64,000 nt of DNA from Actinomadura sp. WMMA1423 (GCF_006547145.1 NZ_CP041244.1:6820001-6884000); one strand, 5' to 3'. Shown: positions 48,941 through 57,104, counted from the first letter of the stretch. Notes: generated by a model not told the origin, from the sequence alone. Translations and numbers: made by a program.

Positions 48941-49104
48941 TCGAATGGCGCAAGTCCCAGCGGAGCGAAGCCCAGGGGGACGCGTGCGTGGAGTTGGCGG
49001 CTCTGCCCGGTGGCGTCGGAGTCCGTGACAGCAAGGACCCGGACGCGGGGCACATCACTCTCCCTCGTGAGGCGTTCCGCAGGCTGCTGGAGCAGTGCAG
49101 GTAG
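48931..49104 (+). CDS. DUF397 small protein
   Basis: 57 residues, GTG at 48931, overlapping the HTH stop. Sequence pattern WRKSQRSEAQGDACVELA, then GVGVRDSKDPDAGHITLP and FRRLLEQCR is diagnostic for DUF397. These proteins act with the adjacent HTH regulator and are often antagonists of it. Confidence 0.9.
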   Translation: MGLIEWRKSQRSEAQGDACVELAALPGGVGVRDSKDPDAGHITLPREAFRRLLEQCR

Positions 49105-49107
49105 GCC

Positions 49108-49138
49108 TTGACCTCAAGTTAACTTCGGGTTCTACGGT
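49108..49138 (+). promoter_or_regulatory. SoxR/MerR-type promoter
   Basis: TTGACC (49108-49113), 19-nt spacer, TACGGT (49133-49138). The spacer holds CCTCAAGTTAACTTCGGG (49112-49129), 16 of 18 positions of the SoxR box CCTCAAGTTAACTTGAGG. The long spacer is the hallmark of MerR-family activation. Confidence 0.6.
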
Positions 49139-49174
49139 GCCGATATCACTGATCGTCCGATAGGAGCACCGCCC

Positions 49175-49633
49175 ATGGCGACCCAGCAGGTTTCCGACGA
49201 CGACCTGGCCGCCCAGCCGGTCGGCTACTGGACCGGCATGGCCTACGAGTCCATCATCGCGTTCATCAGAGCCCGGCAGGCCGAGCTCGGCCTGACCCAG
49301 CCCCAGTTCTGGCTGCTGCGCCACCTGTCGAAGAACGATCTCTCCTCCGACGGCCACGGCATGACCATCCCCGAACTTGAGCAGGCCATGAAGTCCTACC
49401 TGAGGCGTGAGGACGACCTGGAGGCCGAGGCGAAGCTCCTGTTGGAGCGCGGCTGCCTCACCCGCGACGGCGAAGGCCGGTGGTGGATCACCGATTCGGG
49501 CGAGGAGGCGCGCGTCCACCTCAAGCAGCACGCCCCGGCGATCCGCGCCCGCATCCACGAGGGCATCGACGACGCCGACTATGCGACCACGGTGAGAGTG
49601 CTCCAGCAGATGATCCACAACACCGGCGGGTGA
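49175..49633 (+). CDS. MarR-family-like winged-helix regulator
   Basis: 152 residues. A long N-terminal helix (YWTGMAYESIIAFIRARQAELG) precedes a winged helix (TQPQFWLLRHLSKND ... DLEAEAKLLLERGCLTRDGEGRWWITDSGEEAR) and a C-terminal helix. Dimeric MarR architecture; the ligand is unknown. Its promoter looks controlled by a SoxR-like activator, so a redox-related target set is plausible. No soxR gene is in the window. Confidence 0.82.
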   Translation: MATQQVSDDDLAAQPVGYWTGMAYESIIAFIRARQAELGLTQPQFWLLRHLSKNDLSSDGHGMTIPELEQAMKSYLRREDDLEAEAKLLLERGCLTRDGEGRWWITDSGEEARVHLKQHAPAIRARIHEGIDDADYATTVRVLQQMIHNTGG

Positions 49634-49649
49634 CGGCGTTCGCCGCAGG

Positions 49650-50195
49650 TCAGTCCCTGTGGTCGGAACGGCGATGGTAGGGGTCGTCGGACTCCTCGTG
49701 ACCGCCCGTGCGTTCGGCGCGCTGCCTCTGGACGCTGGTGAAGGGCAGGTCGCCGTGGCAGCCGACGGTCATGATGACCCGGCGGGTGGCCGTCCGGAAC
49801 TGGACGAAGACAGGGCCGGGCGGCTTGCGGCGGCTCAGGTCGACGCTGTACCCCTGCCGGGGCGTCCAGGAGACCAGGTACGCCGAGCCGTGGTGGCAGC
49901 GAGCGACGATGTCGCCGGCCTCGGAGGCGAGGTTGGTGATGGCGCTGGTGACCCTCTCCGTGACCGTTACCGTTGGCGAGGGGCGGGGCGGGACCGGCGG
50001 AGCCGAGGGGGACGCGTTCCGGGAGGGCTGCGGTGGAACGGACAGGGCCGCGGCGACCTGGTCGGAGGTCATCGGCTTGATCCCCTGCTCGGTGATGCCG
50101 GTGCCCACCGCGGAGATCGCCGCCATGCCCGAGCCGAAGGCGGTGACGGCGGCAGCCGCCCACGCGATTGCGGCGAGCGCGCTGTTCCTGGACAT
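49650..50195 (-). CDS. secreted or membrane-anchored protein of unknown function
   Basis: 181 residues. Signal/anchor helix (ALAAIAWAAAAVTAFGSGMAAISAVG), a proline-rich linker with PPVPPRPSPTVTVT, then a C-terminal domain with two cysteines (VARCHHGSAYLVSW and MTVGCHGDLPF). Its charged tail (HEESDDPYHRRSDHRD) is odd for a secreted protein. Divergent from the two-component operon; the two share a 109-bp control region. Confidence 0.65.
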   Translation of the reverse strand: MSRNSALAAIAWAAAAVTAFGSGMAAISAVGTGITEQGIKPMTSDQVAAALSVPPQPSRNASPSAPPVPPRPSPTVTVTERVTSAITNLASEAGDIVARCHHGSAYLVSWTPRQGYSVDLSRRKPPGPVFVQFRTATRRVIMTVGCHGDLPFTSVQRQRAERTGGHEESDDPYHRRSDHRD

Positions 50196-50242
50196 CCGGC
50201 GACTGTCGCAGACTTGGGGCTAAGGCGCGGCAAAATCGCCAT

Positions 50243-50259
50243 TAAGGGCCCATAAGGGC
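50243..50259 (+). promoter_or_regulatory. direct repeat, OmpR-type binding site candidate
   Basis: TAAGGGC at 50243-50249 and again at 50253-50259, 10-bp period, 34 bp ahead of the -10 (TAGCGT, 50293-50298). Suggests autoregulation by the adjacent response regulator. Confidence 0.45.
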
Positions 50260-50292
50260 GTCTTTCTGCTCATGGGCGACGGGACGGGCGGC

Positions 50293-50298
50293 TAGCGT
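50293..50298 (+). promoter_or_regulatory. -10 of a leaderless response-regulator promoter
   Basis: TAGCGT, 6 nt before the GTG at 50305. Confidence 0.4.
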
Positions 50299-50304
50299 GG
50301 CCGC

Positions 50305-50988
50305 GTGGTCCAGATACTGCTCGTGGAGGATGACCCTGAGGTGCGCGGGAGGCTCGTCCGCGCACTCGGTGAGCGCGGGCACGCGGTGACGTCGGCGCCG
50401 ACCGGCATGGAGGGACTCCGGAGGGCCGTCGACGCACGGCCCGACCTGGTGATCCTCGACCTGGGGCTGCCCGATCTGGACGGCACGCAGGTGCTGCGGA
50501 TGCTCCGTGCGGTCAGCGCCGTCCCCGTGATCGTGGCGACGGCCCGGGACGACGAGCGGGAGATCGAGCGGATACTGGACACGGGCGCGGACGACTACGT
50601 GGTCAAGCCCTTCAGCGCCGGGCAGCTCGACGCCCGCATCAGGGCGGTCCTGCGGCGTTCGGAGGGGGCGGGCGGCACGGTCCGCACGGTCCGGGTGGGC
50701 GGCCTGCTGATGGACGCGGCGGCGCGCGAGGCGGTGCTGGACGGGCGGGTCCTCGAACTGTCGCCCAAGGAGTTCGACCTGCTCTTCTACCTGGCCTCGC
50801 GTCCCGGGGAAGTGGTCTCCAAGCGCGAGCTGCTGACCGAGGTGTGGCAGACACCGCTGGGCGGCGCGAACAAGACGATCGACGTGCACGTGGCCTGGTT
50901 GCGCCGCAAACTGGGCGAATCGGCCTCGGTGCCCCGGTACCTGCGCTCGGTCCGTGGTGCCGGCATCAAGATCGTTGATCCGTCGTGA
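50305..50988 (+). CDS. response regulator, OmpR/PhoB family
   Basis: 227 residues. Receiver with D9/D10, phospho-acceptor D52 (VILDLGLPDLDG) and the lysine in YVVKPFSAG; C-terminal winged helix (ELSPKEFDLLFYLASRPGEVVSKRELL ... TIDVHVAWLRRKLG). Overlaps the kinase gene by 4 bp (GTGA). Heads a set with an M23-like protein, haem-b membrane protein and NuoF-ferredoxin fusion downstream. Confidence 0.94.
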   Translation: MVQILLVEDDPEVRGRLVRALGERGHAVTSAPTGMEGLRRAVDARPDLVILDLGLPDLDGTQVLRMLRAVSAVPVIVATARDDEREIERILDTGADDYVVKPFSAGQLDARIRAVLRRSEGAGGTVRTVRVGGLLMDAAAREAVLDGRVLELSPKEFDLLFYLASRPGEVVSKRELLTEVWQTPLGGANKTIDVHVAWLRRKLGESASVPRYLRSVRGAGIKIVDPS

Positions 50989-52268
50989 GGCGGTACATCA
51001 CCCTGCTGGTGGCGGCGACGGTGGTCCTGGTGCTGATCGCGTTCCTCGTCCCGTTGACGCTGCTGGTGCGGGACGTCGCACAGACCCGTACCCTCGCGGC
51101 GGCCGGGGTGCGGGCACAGTCGCTGGCACCGGTCGTCGCGGCGGGCGACCGGGCAACGGTCGAGGTGGCGTTGCAGCAGACGGCCTCCAGCGGCTATCCG
51201 ATGACGGTGTTGTGGCCGGACGGTCAGATCAGCGGGACCCCGGCCGCGCGCGATCTCGGCGTGCGGCTGGCCGAGCGTGGACAGAGCCTCACGGTGGACA
51301 CGTTCGGCGGGCGGGAGATCCTGGTGGCGGTGGTCGGCGTGCCGGGTGGAACGGCGGTGATCCGCTCGTTCGTCTCCGACCGGCAGATGCGGTCGGGCGT
51401 GACGCGGGCCTGGGCGATCCTGGCCGCCCTGAGCGCGGGGCTGCTGGCGGTGAGCCTGGTGCTGGCCGACCGCCTGGCACGCTCGCTGGTACGGCGGATC
51501 ACCCGGCTGGCGGACCTGGCCAAACGGATCTCGCGGGGAGATCTGGAGGCCCGGATCGAGCCGGGCGGGCCACCGGAGATCCGCGACGTGACGGTCGGGC
51601 TGAACGACCTCGCGGGCCAGATCGACACCCTGCTCTCCAGGGAGCGGGAATCGGCCGCGGACCTGTCGCACCGGCTGCGGACGCCGCTGACCGTGCTGCG
51701 GCTGGAGGCGGAGGCGCTCAGGGACCCGGAGGAGGCGGAACGGGTCAGCGAACAGGTGGACGTGCTGGAACGCACCGTCACCGACCTCATCAACGCCACC
51801 CGGCGGCCGGTCCGCACTGGGGCGCCGTGCGCGGACGCCACCGCGGTCGTGACCGAGCGGGTGCGGTTCTGGTCGGTGCTGGCGGACGAGCAGCGGCGCC
51901 GGATGGACCTGAGGATCCCGCCCGGGCCGCTGGAGATCAAGGTACGGGCCGAGGACCTCTCGGCCTGCTTGGACGCGCTGCTGGGCAACGTCTTCTCGCA
52001 CACGCCGGAGGGGAGCGCGCTCAGCGTGACGCTGCAGCCGCGCAGCGGCGCCGTCTACCTGACGGTGGACGACGCGGGACCGGGATTCGGTGACCGGCAC
52101 CTGCTGCGCCGCGGTGTCAGCACCGCCTCGTCCACCGGGCTGGGGCTGGACATCGTGCGGCGTACCGCCGAGGCGAGCGGCGGCAGCCTGCAACTCGGGG
52201 TGTCCGCGGTGGGCGGCGCGCGGGTGAAGGTCCGGTTCGGCGTCCACGAGCGGGATCGGTCGCCTTAG
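50985..52268 (+). CDS. sensor histidine kinase
   Basis: 427 residues. Two TM helices (about 7-28 and 142-162) frame an extracytoplasmic sensor of about 110 residues; HAMP-like region, HisKA with H229 (ADLSHRLRTPLTV), then an HATPase with N-box ALLGNVFSHTP and G2 GLGLDIVRRTAEASGG. Pairs with the preceding regulator. Signal unknown; downstream genes suggest cell-wall or redox state. Confidence 0.93.
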   Translation: MRRYITLLVAATVVLVLIAFLVPLTLLVRDVAQTRTLAAAGVRAQSLAPVVAAGDRATVEVALQQTASSGYPMTVLWPDGQISGTPAARDLGVRLAERGQSLTVDTFGGREILVAVVGVPGGTAVIRSFVSDRQMRSGVTRAWAILAALSAGLLAVSLVLADRLARSLVRRITRLADLAKRISRGDLEARIEPGGPPEIRDVTVGLNDLAGQIDTLLSRERESAADLSHRLRTPLTVLRLEAEALRDPEEAERVSEQVDVLERTVTDLINATRRPVRTGAPCADATAVVTERVRFWSVLADEQRRRMDLRIPPGPLEIKVRAEDLSACLDALLGNVFSHTPEGSALSVTLQPRSGAVYLTVDDAGPGFGDRHLLRRGVSTASSTGLGLDIVRRTAEASGGSLQLGVSAVGGARVKVRFGVHERDRSP

Positions 52269-52325
52269 CCGACTCTTAACCTGGACGCAGTGCTGCCTTA
52301 TCGGCCCTGACGCGACGCTGATCCG

Positions 52326-53456
52326 GTGATGTCCGGCCATCAAGCCGGCGGCAGGTCGATCCTGCCGCTGGCCAATCGCATCGTGTGGCTCGGCGGCACC
52401 GCGGCGGGCGCCGTCCTGCTCGTGCTGTGCGCTGTCGTCGCGCAGACGGCGGCACCCGCGAAGAGCACGCAGGCGCGGACGTCCTCGCCCGGGGCCGCTC
52501 CGAGGCGCCCGGCGCACGCCCCCCGCACGTCGGGGCCGCCCGTCCAGCCGGCGCAGGCCACGCCGCTTGAGCACATGGTGCGCGACGTGATCCTGAGGGA
52601 GCGCTCGGCGATCGCCCGCCGCGCCTTCGGAGGACATGCCCCGGCCGCGCCCAGGGTCCTGCTCTTCAGGTCGGACCCGGCGCGCAGCTGGGCCTTCGGC
52701 TCCTCGATCCTCCCTCCTCCCGAAGGGGTGGAGGCCCCTCCCGACGCGTCGCTGTTCATTGCTCACCACCAGGGAACGGGCTGGCGAGTCGCCGTGACGG
52801 GATCCAAGGACTTCACGGCGTTCGCGCGGAGCGCGCCCGTCACCGTCGTCCCGAAGGCCGAGCGCGCCTTCCTGACCGGGTACGGCAGGAAGGCGGCGTC
52901 GAGGGACACCGGTCTCTCGTTCCCTTGGGCACCCGGCAGATCGTGGACGATGCGCCCCACGAGGAGCACGGAGCTGGTCGCGTTCACGGGCGAGGACGGA
53001 CGGGTCCTGGCGGCCGGTCCAGGGCACCTGTACCGGCTGTGCAGCCGTGCGCCCGGCCGCGGCATGCTCCTGCTGATCCATCCCAACGGGTTCTCCTCGA
53101 CCTACTCCCAGATGTCCGCCCTGACAAGGGTCAAGGACGGTTCGGCCGTCCGCCGGGGCGACTACCTCGGGACGACCGGCAACGAGGAGTCCTGCACGGG
53201 CAGGCACGTGGGCGGAGCGGCCGCGGTGGTGTTCGGGCTCCTGTCCGGCGGCCGTTCAGTACCCCTGAACTCCCTGTGCGTCGGCGGCTGGACCCTGGGG
53301 GTTCCCGCCTCCGGGGCGATTCGGGCCGAGCGCAAGGGGACGCGCATCGAGGCAGGAGACCCGCTGCCCAACATCGGCGCCGGCGCGGCTCTCGGCCCCG
53401 CCATCCCCCGACCGTCGCAGTCGGCGACGGCGAGGCCCTCGGTGCCGGTGTTCTGA
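52326..53456 (+). CDS. membrane-anchored M23-like protein, probably inactive
   Basis: 376 residues: TM anchor (about 20-45), proline-rich linker, then a region like the beta-lytic/LasA-type M23 peptidase fold: LSFPWAPGRSW, MLLLIHPNGFSSTYSQMSALTRVKDGSAVRRGDYLGTTGN, CTGRHVGGAA. Where active enzymes have the zinc motif HxH (RHVHF) this has HVG, so at least one zinc ligand is lost. Likely a wall-binding or sensing pseudo-enzyme. GTG 52326 or ATG 52329; no clear ribosome site. Confidence 0.6.
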   Translation: MMSGHQAGGRSILPLANRIVWLGGTAAGAVLLVLCAVVAQTAAPAKSTQARTSSPGAAPRRPAHAPRTSGPPVQPAQATPLEHMVRDVILRERSAIARRAFGGHAPAAPRVLLFRSDPARSWAFGSSILPPPEGVEAPPDASLFIAHHQGTGWRVAVTGSKDFTAFARSAPVTVVPKAERAFLTGYGRKAASRDTGLSFPWAPGRSWTMRPTRSTELVAFTGEDGRVLAAGPGHLYRLCSRAPGRGMLLLIHPNGFSSTYSQMSALTRVKDGSAVRRGDYLGTTGNEESCTGRHVGGAAAVVFGLLSGGRSVPLNSLCVGGWTLGVPASGAIRAERKGTRIEAGDPLPNIGAGAALGPAIPRPSQSATARPSVPVF

Positions 53457-53469
53457 CGTGAAAGGGACC

Positions 53470-54273
53470 ATGAACACGACCTCGTCGTCCGCTGCGATCC
53501 CGCGGCGCGGCGTCCGGCGGGCGCGGGCACTCCTGCTGTCGGCCGCGGGCCTGGCCGCCGCGGCCGCCGTCGGATGGACCGGCCATGCCGCGGGCGCGGT
53601 GGCCGCCGCGCAGTCGTTCCTCGAGTTCTTCTCCGGAGTCTTCACGCTGGTGGGGCTGACCGGGGCCGTGGTGTTCGGGCTGCTGGCGAGCGGCCGATTC
53701 ACCCCGGTCCGCATGCGGATCCTGGCCCAGTCCGTGCACCGGGCGACCGCGACCCTGTCGATGAGCTTCCTCACCGTCCACGTCACGCTCAAGATCTTGG
53801 AGCGGCACGCCACGGCGCTGGACTCCGTGCTGCCCGCCGCCGGGCTGCGCGGGCACGGCCTGATGGTCTCGCTGGGCTCGGCCGCCGGTGACCTCATGAT
53901 CTTGGCGTTCGTGATCGGCCTCGTGCGCGGCCGGTTCATCGGCGCCGGACGCGCCTGGACGTGGCGCCTGCTTCATCTGAGCGCCTACCTGTGCTGGCCG
54001 GTCTCCCTCGTCCACGGCCTCAACGCCGGTCGCGCCGCCAAGCACTGGGTGACGTTCAGCTATCTGGCCTGCGCGGCCGCGGTCGTGCTGCTGGTGCTGG
54101 TGCGCCTCACCATCGCCTCGCGGCATCGGCGGGCGACCGGGGCGAGGGCTGTCCAGCCCGCCGTCACGCCGCCGGCCAGGCAGGCGGCGCAGACCGCCGC
54201 CCAGGTGCCCGACGAGCAGTTCTGGGCGGACCTGAAAGACGAAGCCCGCAGCTGGTCGAGGAGCCGCTCATGA
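53470..54273 (+). CDS. haem-b transmembrane electron-transfer protein (ferric-reductase/cytochrome b561-like)
   Basis: 267 residues from ATG 53470 (AAAGGGA upstream; GTG 53458 possible). About six TM helices. Two His pairs sit on two helices: H90/H104 (QSVHRATATLSMSFLTVH) and H169/H182 (LLHLSAYLCWPVSLVHG). Spacings of 14 and 13 residues are right for two stacked haems across a bilayer. No FAD/NAD domain, so electrons must come from another protein; the overlapping downstream NuoF-ferredoxin fusion is the obvious donor. Confidence 0.75.
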   Translation: MNTTSSSAAIPRRGVRRARALLLSAAGLAAAAAVGWTGHAAGAVAAAQSFLEFFSGVFTLVGLTGAVVFGLLASGRFTPVRMRILAQSVHRATATLSMSFLTVHVTLKILERHATALDSVLPAAGLRGHGLMVSLGSAAGDLMILAFVIGLVRGRFIGAGRAWTWRLLHLSAYLCWPVSLVHGLNAGRAAKHWVTFSYLACAAAVVLLVLVRLTIASRHRRATGARAVQPAVTPPARQAAQTAAQVPDEQFWADLKDEARSWSRSRS

Positions 54274-55745
54274 GCACCACCCCGCGCGTGACGGCGATGG
54301 GCCGGCCCCGCCTGCTGGCCGGGCTCGGCCGGATCCCGCGGCTCGACGCCGCCGGGCACCGGCGAGTCCACCGCGTGCCGGCCCGGCTGACGGCCGGCGA
54401 ACTAACGGCTCTCGCCGAGCAGGTCGACCTGCGCGGCCGGGGCGGCGCCGCCTTCCCGTTCGCCCGCAAGTTCGCCGCCGTGCAGAAGGCGGCGGCCAGG
54501 TCCGAGCGGCCGCCCGTGGTGCTCGTCAACGCGACCGAGGGTGAGCCCGCGAGCTCCAAGGACAAGGCCCTTCTCGCGCACGTCCCGCACCTCGTCCTGG
54601 CAGGCGCGATGCTCGCGGTCGGGGCGCTGCGCGCCAAGGAGCTCGTCATCGGGATCACCGACGAGGGATCGGCCGCGCGCTCGCTGCGGTCGGCCCTCGC
54701 CGAGACGGGACTCGGCACCCGCGCCCGCGTGGTCCAGTTGCCGGAACGCTTCATCACGGGAGAGAGCGGAGCGCTGGTACGTGGCGTCAACGGCGAGACG
54801 CCCATACCGCCCGGACGCAAGGGCAGGACCGCCGAGAGCGGTGTCGACCGGCTTCCGACACTGCTGTCCAACGCCGAGACCTTCGCCCAGCTGGCCGTTC
54901 TCGCCGAGCTCGGCGCCGAGGGATACCGGGCGGTCGGCACGACCGCCGAGCCCGGCACCGTCCTGCTGACCGTCACCGCGCCGGACGGCGGACACATCGT
55001 CGTCGAGACCCCGACCGGGGTGTCCCTCGCCGAGGTGCTGCACCGGTGCGGCACCGACGCGGGCCAGGGCGTCATGATCGGCGGCTACCACGGCGCCTGG
55101 CTCACCCCCGCACAGGCGGCCGCCGCGACAGTCTCCCGGGAATCGATGGAGGCGGCGGGCGCCGCGCTCGGCGCGGGAATCGTCATCCCGTTGCCCCGCG
55201 ACACCTGCCCGATCGGCGAGGTCGCCCGCGTGGCCGCCTACATGGGCGCCGAGTCCGCCGGCCAGTGCGGACCCTGCCGGCTGGGCCTGCCCGCCATCGC
55301 CCGCTCCTTCGGCGCCCTAGTCGCGGGCACCACCGGTGACGAGGCGCTCGCCGCCATCCGCAGCGGCAGTGCGATCGTGCGGGGGCGGGGGGCCTGCAGC
55401 CACCCCGACGGCACGACCCGCTTCCTGCTCTCGGCGCTCAAGGTCTTCAAGGACGACGTCGACACGCACCTGAACAGCGGCGGATGCGGCCGGCCCACCC
55501 GCCGGGTCCTCCCCATCCCCGGCGAGGAGACCGAAGAGGAGTCAGGACGCCAACTGGCCGTCGACTGGTCGCGATGCGCCGGACACAAGCTCTGCAGTCA
55601 TCTGATACCCGACCTTGTCGAACTCGACCGCTTCGGGTATCCCGTCATCACTCGGACCGACGTTCCGTCCCGCCTTCTGCGCGACACCGTGAAGGCCGCC
55701 GAGATGTGCCCGGCCCTCGCGCTGTCCATCCGTTCCCGCGCCTGA
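54270..55745 (+). CDS. NuoF-like flavoprotein fused to a ferredoxin
   Basis: 491 residues. FMN/NADH domain: GRGGAAFPFARK (56-67), ATEGEPASSKDKALL, FITGES; SLBB-like domain about 225-275; iron-sulfur domain about 310-400; C-terminal ferredoxin about 428-490 with C436, C442 and C480-P (3Fe-4S pattern CxxxxxC ... CP). In the [4Fe-4S] motif, A330 replaces the first cysteine (SAGQCGPC instead of SCGxCxPC); C333, C336 and C376 remain. Overlaps the haem protein gene by 4 bp. Probably takes electrons from NAD(P)H to the membrane haems. Confidence 0.82.
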   Translation: MSTTPRVTAMGRPRLLAGLGRIPRLDAAGHRRVHRVPARLTAGELTALAEQVDLRGRGGAAFPFARKFAAVQKAAARSERPPVVLVNATEGEPASSKDKALLAHVPHLVLAGAMLAVGALRAKELVIGITDEGSAARSLRSALAETGLGTRARVVQLPERFITGESGALVRGVNGETPIPPGRKGRTAESGVDRLPTLLSNAETFAQLAVLAELGAEGYRAVGTTAEPGTVLLTVTAPDGGHIVVETPTGVSLAEVLHRCGTDAGQGVMIGGYHGAWLTPAQAAAATVSRESMEAAGAALGAGIVIPLPRDTCPIGEVARVAAYMGAESAGQCGPCRLGLPAIARSFGALVAGTTGDEALAAIRSGSAIVRGRGACSHPDGTTRFLLSALKVFKDDVDTHLNSGGCGRPTRRVLPIPGEETEEESGRQLAVDWSRCAGHKLCSHLIPDLVELDRFGYPVITRTDVPSRLLRDTVKAAEMCPALALSIRSRA

Positions 55746-55796
55746 GCGCGAGGCGTTCCGGAAGCGGCAGGACCAGGAGATCCCGCTCAGCGGCCG

Positions 55797-56237
55797 TCAT
55801 GGGGTGAGGTCGACCACCGCCGTGCCGCTCGACACGTCCATCGGGACGGAGGCCTGGTCGTGCGCGATCAGCCAGGTGCCGCCGGTCTTGCGGAAGCAGA
55901 GCGTGGCCCGGACCCACATGCCGCTCGTCGCCGTGCCATTCCCCAGCGTGCCGCTGAGCCGGCCGAAGCCGTGGCCGAAGGCCACCTCGTCGCCCACGGT
56001 GAGCGTGAGGTCGCGGATCTCGTAGGACACGTCCTGGAAGAACGTGAACACGTTCGTCCAGTTCTTCAGCTTCGCCGCCCTCCCCACGTGCTGGAGCGGC
56101 GGCTCGACGTCGAAGGAAACGACGTCCCCCGCGTACACCTCCTCCAGGGCCTTCAGGTCCTTGGCCCGGATCCCTTGGACGATCTTGTCGATCTGCTGCC
56201 GGATCTCGGCTTCGTCGGCCTCGCGCTGCGTTGGCAT
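55797..56237 (-). CDS. SnoaL-like (NTF2 fold) protein
   Basis: 146 residues. A helical start (ADEAEIRQQIDKIVQGIRAKDLKALEEVYAGDVVSFDV), then the strands AKLKNWTNVFTFFQDVSYEIRDLTLTVGDEVAFGHGF and TLCFRKTGGTWLIAHDQASVPMD. The family includes ketosteroid isomerases and limonene epoxide hydrolases, but no catalytic set is certain. ATG 56237 is chosen over the GTG/ATG further out because it starts the domain. Confidence 0.8.
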   Translation of the reverse strand: MPTQREADEAEIRQQIDKIVQGIRAKDLKALEEVYAGDVVSFDVEPPLQHVGRAAKLKNWTNVFTFFQDVSYEIRDLTLTVGDEVAFGHGFGRLSGTLGNGTATSGMWVRATLCFRKTGGTWLIAHDQASVPMDVSSGTAVVDLTP

Positions 56238-56390
56238 GCCCCATCCATCCCTTGGGTCCAGTGAGGAATCACGGCTTCTCACCCATATGACGGAGCTGCC
56301 CCGTGAAATGTGATGCCTACGCCAGGAATCGTCCCGGAAACGCGACCCGCCCCCACCGCGTCGTCGCCCGCGACGTTGCGGAGGGCCGGG

Positions 56391-57071
56391 TCAGAAAAGG
56401 GTGCCTTCGTGTTCGATGCCGCGCAGGGCGTCGTAGTCGAGGGTGACGCAGGTGATGCCGCGGTCGGTGGCGAGGACGCGGGCCTGGGGCTTGATCTCCT
56501 GGGCCGCGAAGACGCCCCGGACGGGGGCCAGGTGCGGGTCTCGGTTCAGCAGTTCCAGGTAGCGGGTGAGCTGCTCGACGCCGTCGATCTCGCCTCGGCG
56601 TTTGATCTCGATGGCGACGGTGGCGCTGGCGGCGTCGCGGCAGAGGATGTCGACCGGGCCGATGGCCGTGGGGAACTCGCGGCGGATCAGGGTGTAGCCC
56701 TCGCCGAGGGTGGTGATGTGCTCGGCGAGCAGTTCCTGAAGGTGCGCCTCGACGCCGTCCTTCTGGAGGCCGGGGTCGATCCCCAGCTCATGGATGGTGT
56801 CGTGCAGGAACTCCTCGATGGTGAGGATCAGCCGCTCGCCCGACTTGCCGTGCGTGACCGTCCAGCGCGCGACGGCGCCGTTCTCCTCGTATACCTCCTC
56901 GCGCAGCGAGCAGGGCGGGTTCATCCAGTTGAGGGGCTTGTAGGCGCGGTCGTCGGCGTGCACGCTCACACTCCCGTCCGCCTTGATCAGGATCAGGCGG
57001 AGGGCCATCGGCAGGTGGGCGGTGAGCTTGCCGGCGTAGTCGACGCTGCAGCGGGCGATAACGAGACGCAC
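56391..57071 (-). CDS. nucS: mismatch-specific endonuclease NucS/EndoMS
   Basis: 226 residues. Recognises G-T, G-G and T-T mismatches and cuts both strands, replacing MutSL in actinobacteria. N-terminal DNA-binding domain (to about 110), C-terminal RecB-type nuclease with D141 (GPVDIL), E155 and K157 (AIEIKRRGEIDGVEQLTRYLE). TAAGGT (57085-57080) lies 8 nt before the GTG, so a leaderless message is possible, though the HEAT gene is 33 bp upstream. Confidence 0.95.
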   Translation of the reverse strand: MRLVIARCSVDYAGKLTAHLPMALRLILIKADGSVSVHADDRAYKPLNWMNPPCSLREEVYEENGAVARWTVTHGKSGERLILTIEEFLHDTIHELGIDPGLQKDGVEAHLQELLAEHITTLGEGYTLIRREFPTAIGPVDILCRDAASATVAIEIKRRGEIDGVEQLTRYLELLNRDPHLAPVRGVFAAQEIKPQARVLATDRGITCVTLDYDALRGIEHEGTLF

Positions 57072-57079
57072 GGTGCATC

Positions 57080-57085
57080 ACCTTA
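57080..57085 (-). promoter_or_regulatory. possible -10 for leaderless nucS
   Basis: TAAGGT on the minus strand, 8 nt upstream of the nucS GTG. Confidence 0.3.
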
Positions 57086-57104
57086 GTGCGGCGTCAGGGC
57101 TGCT

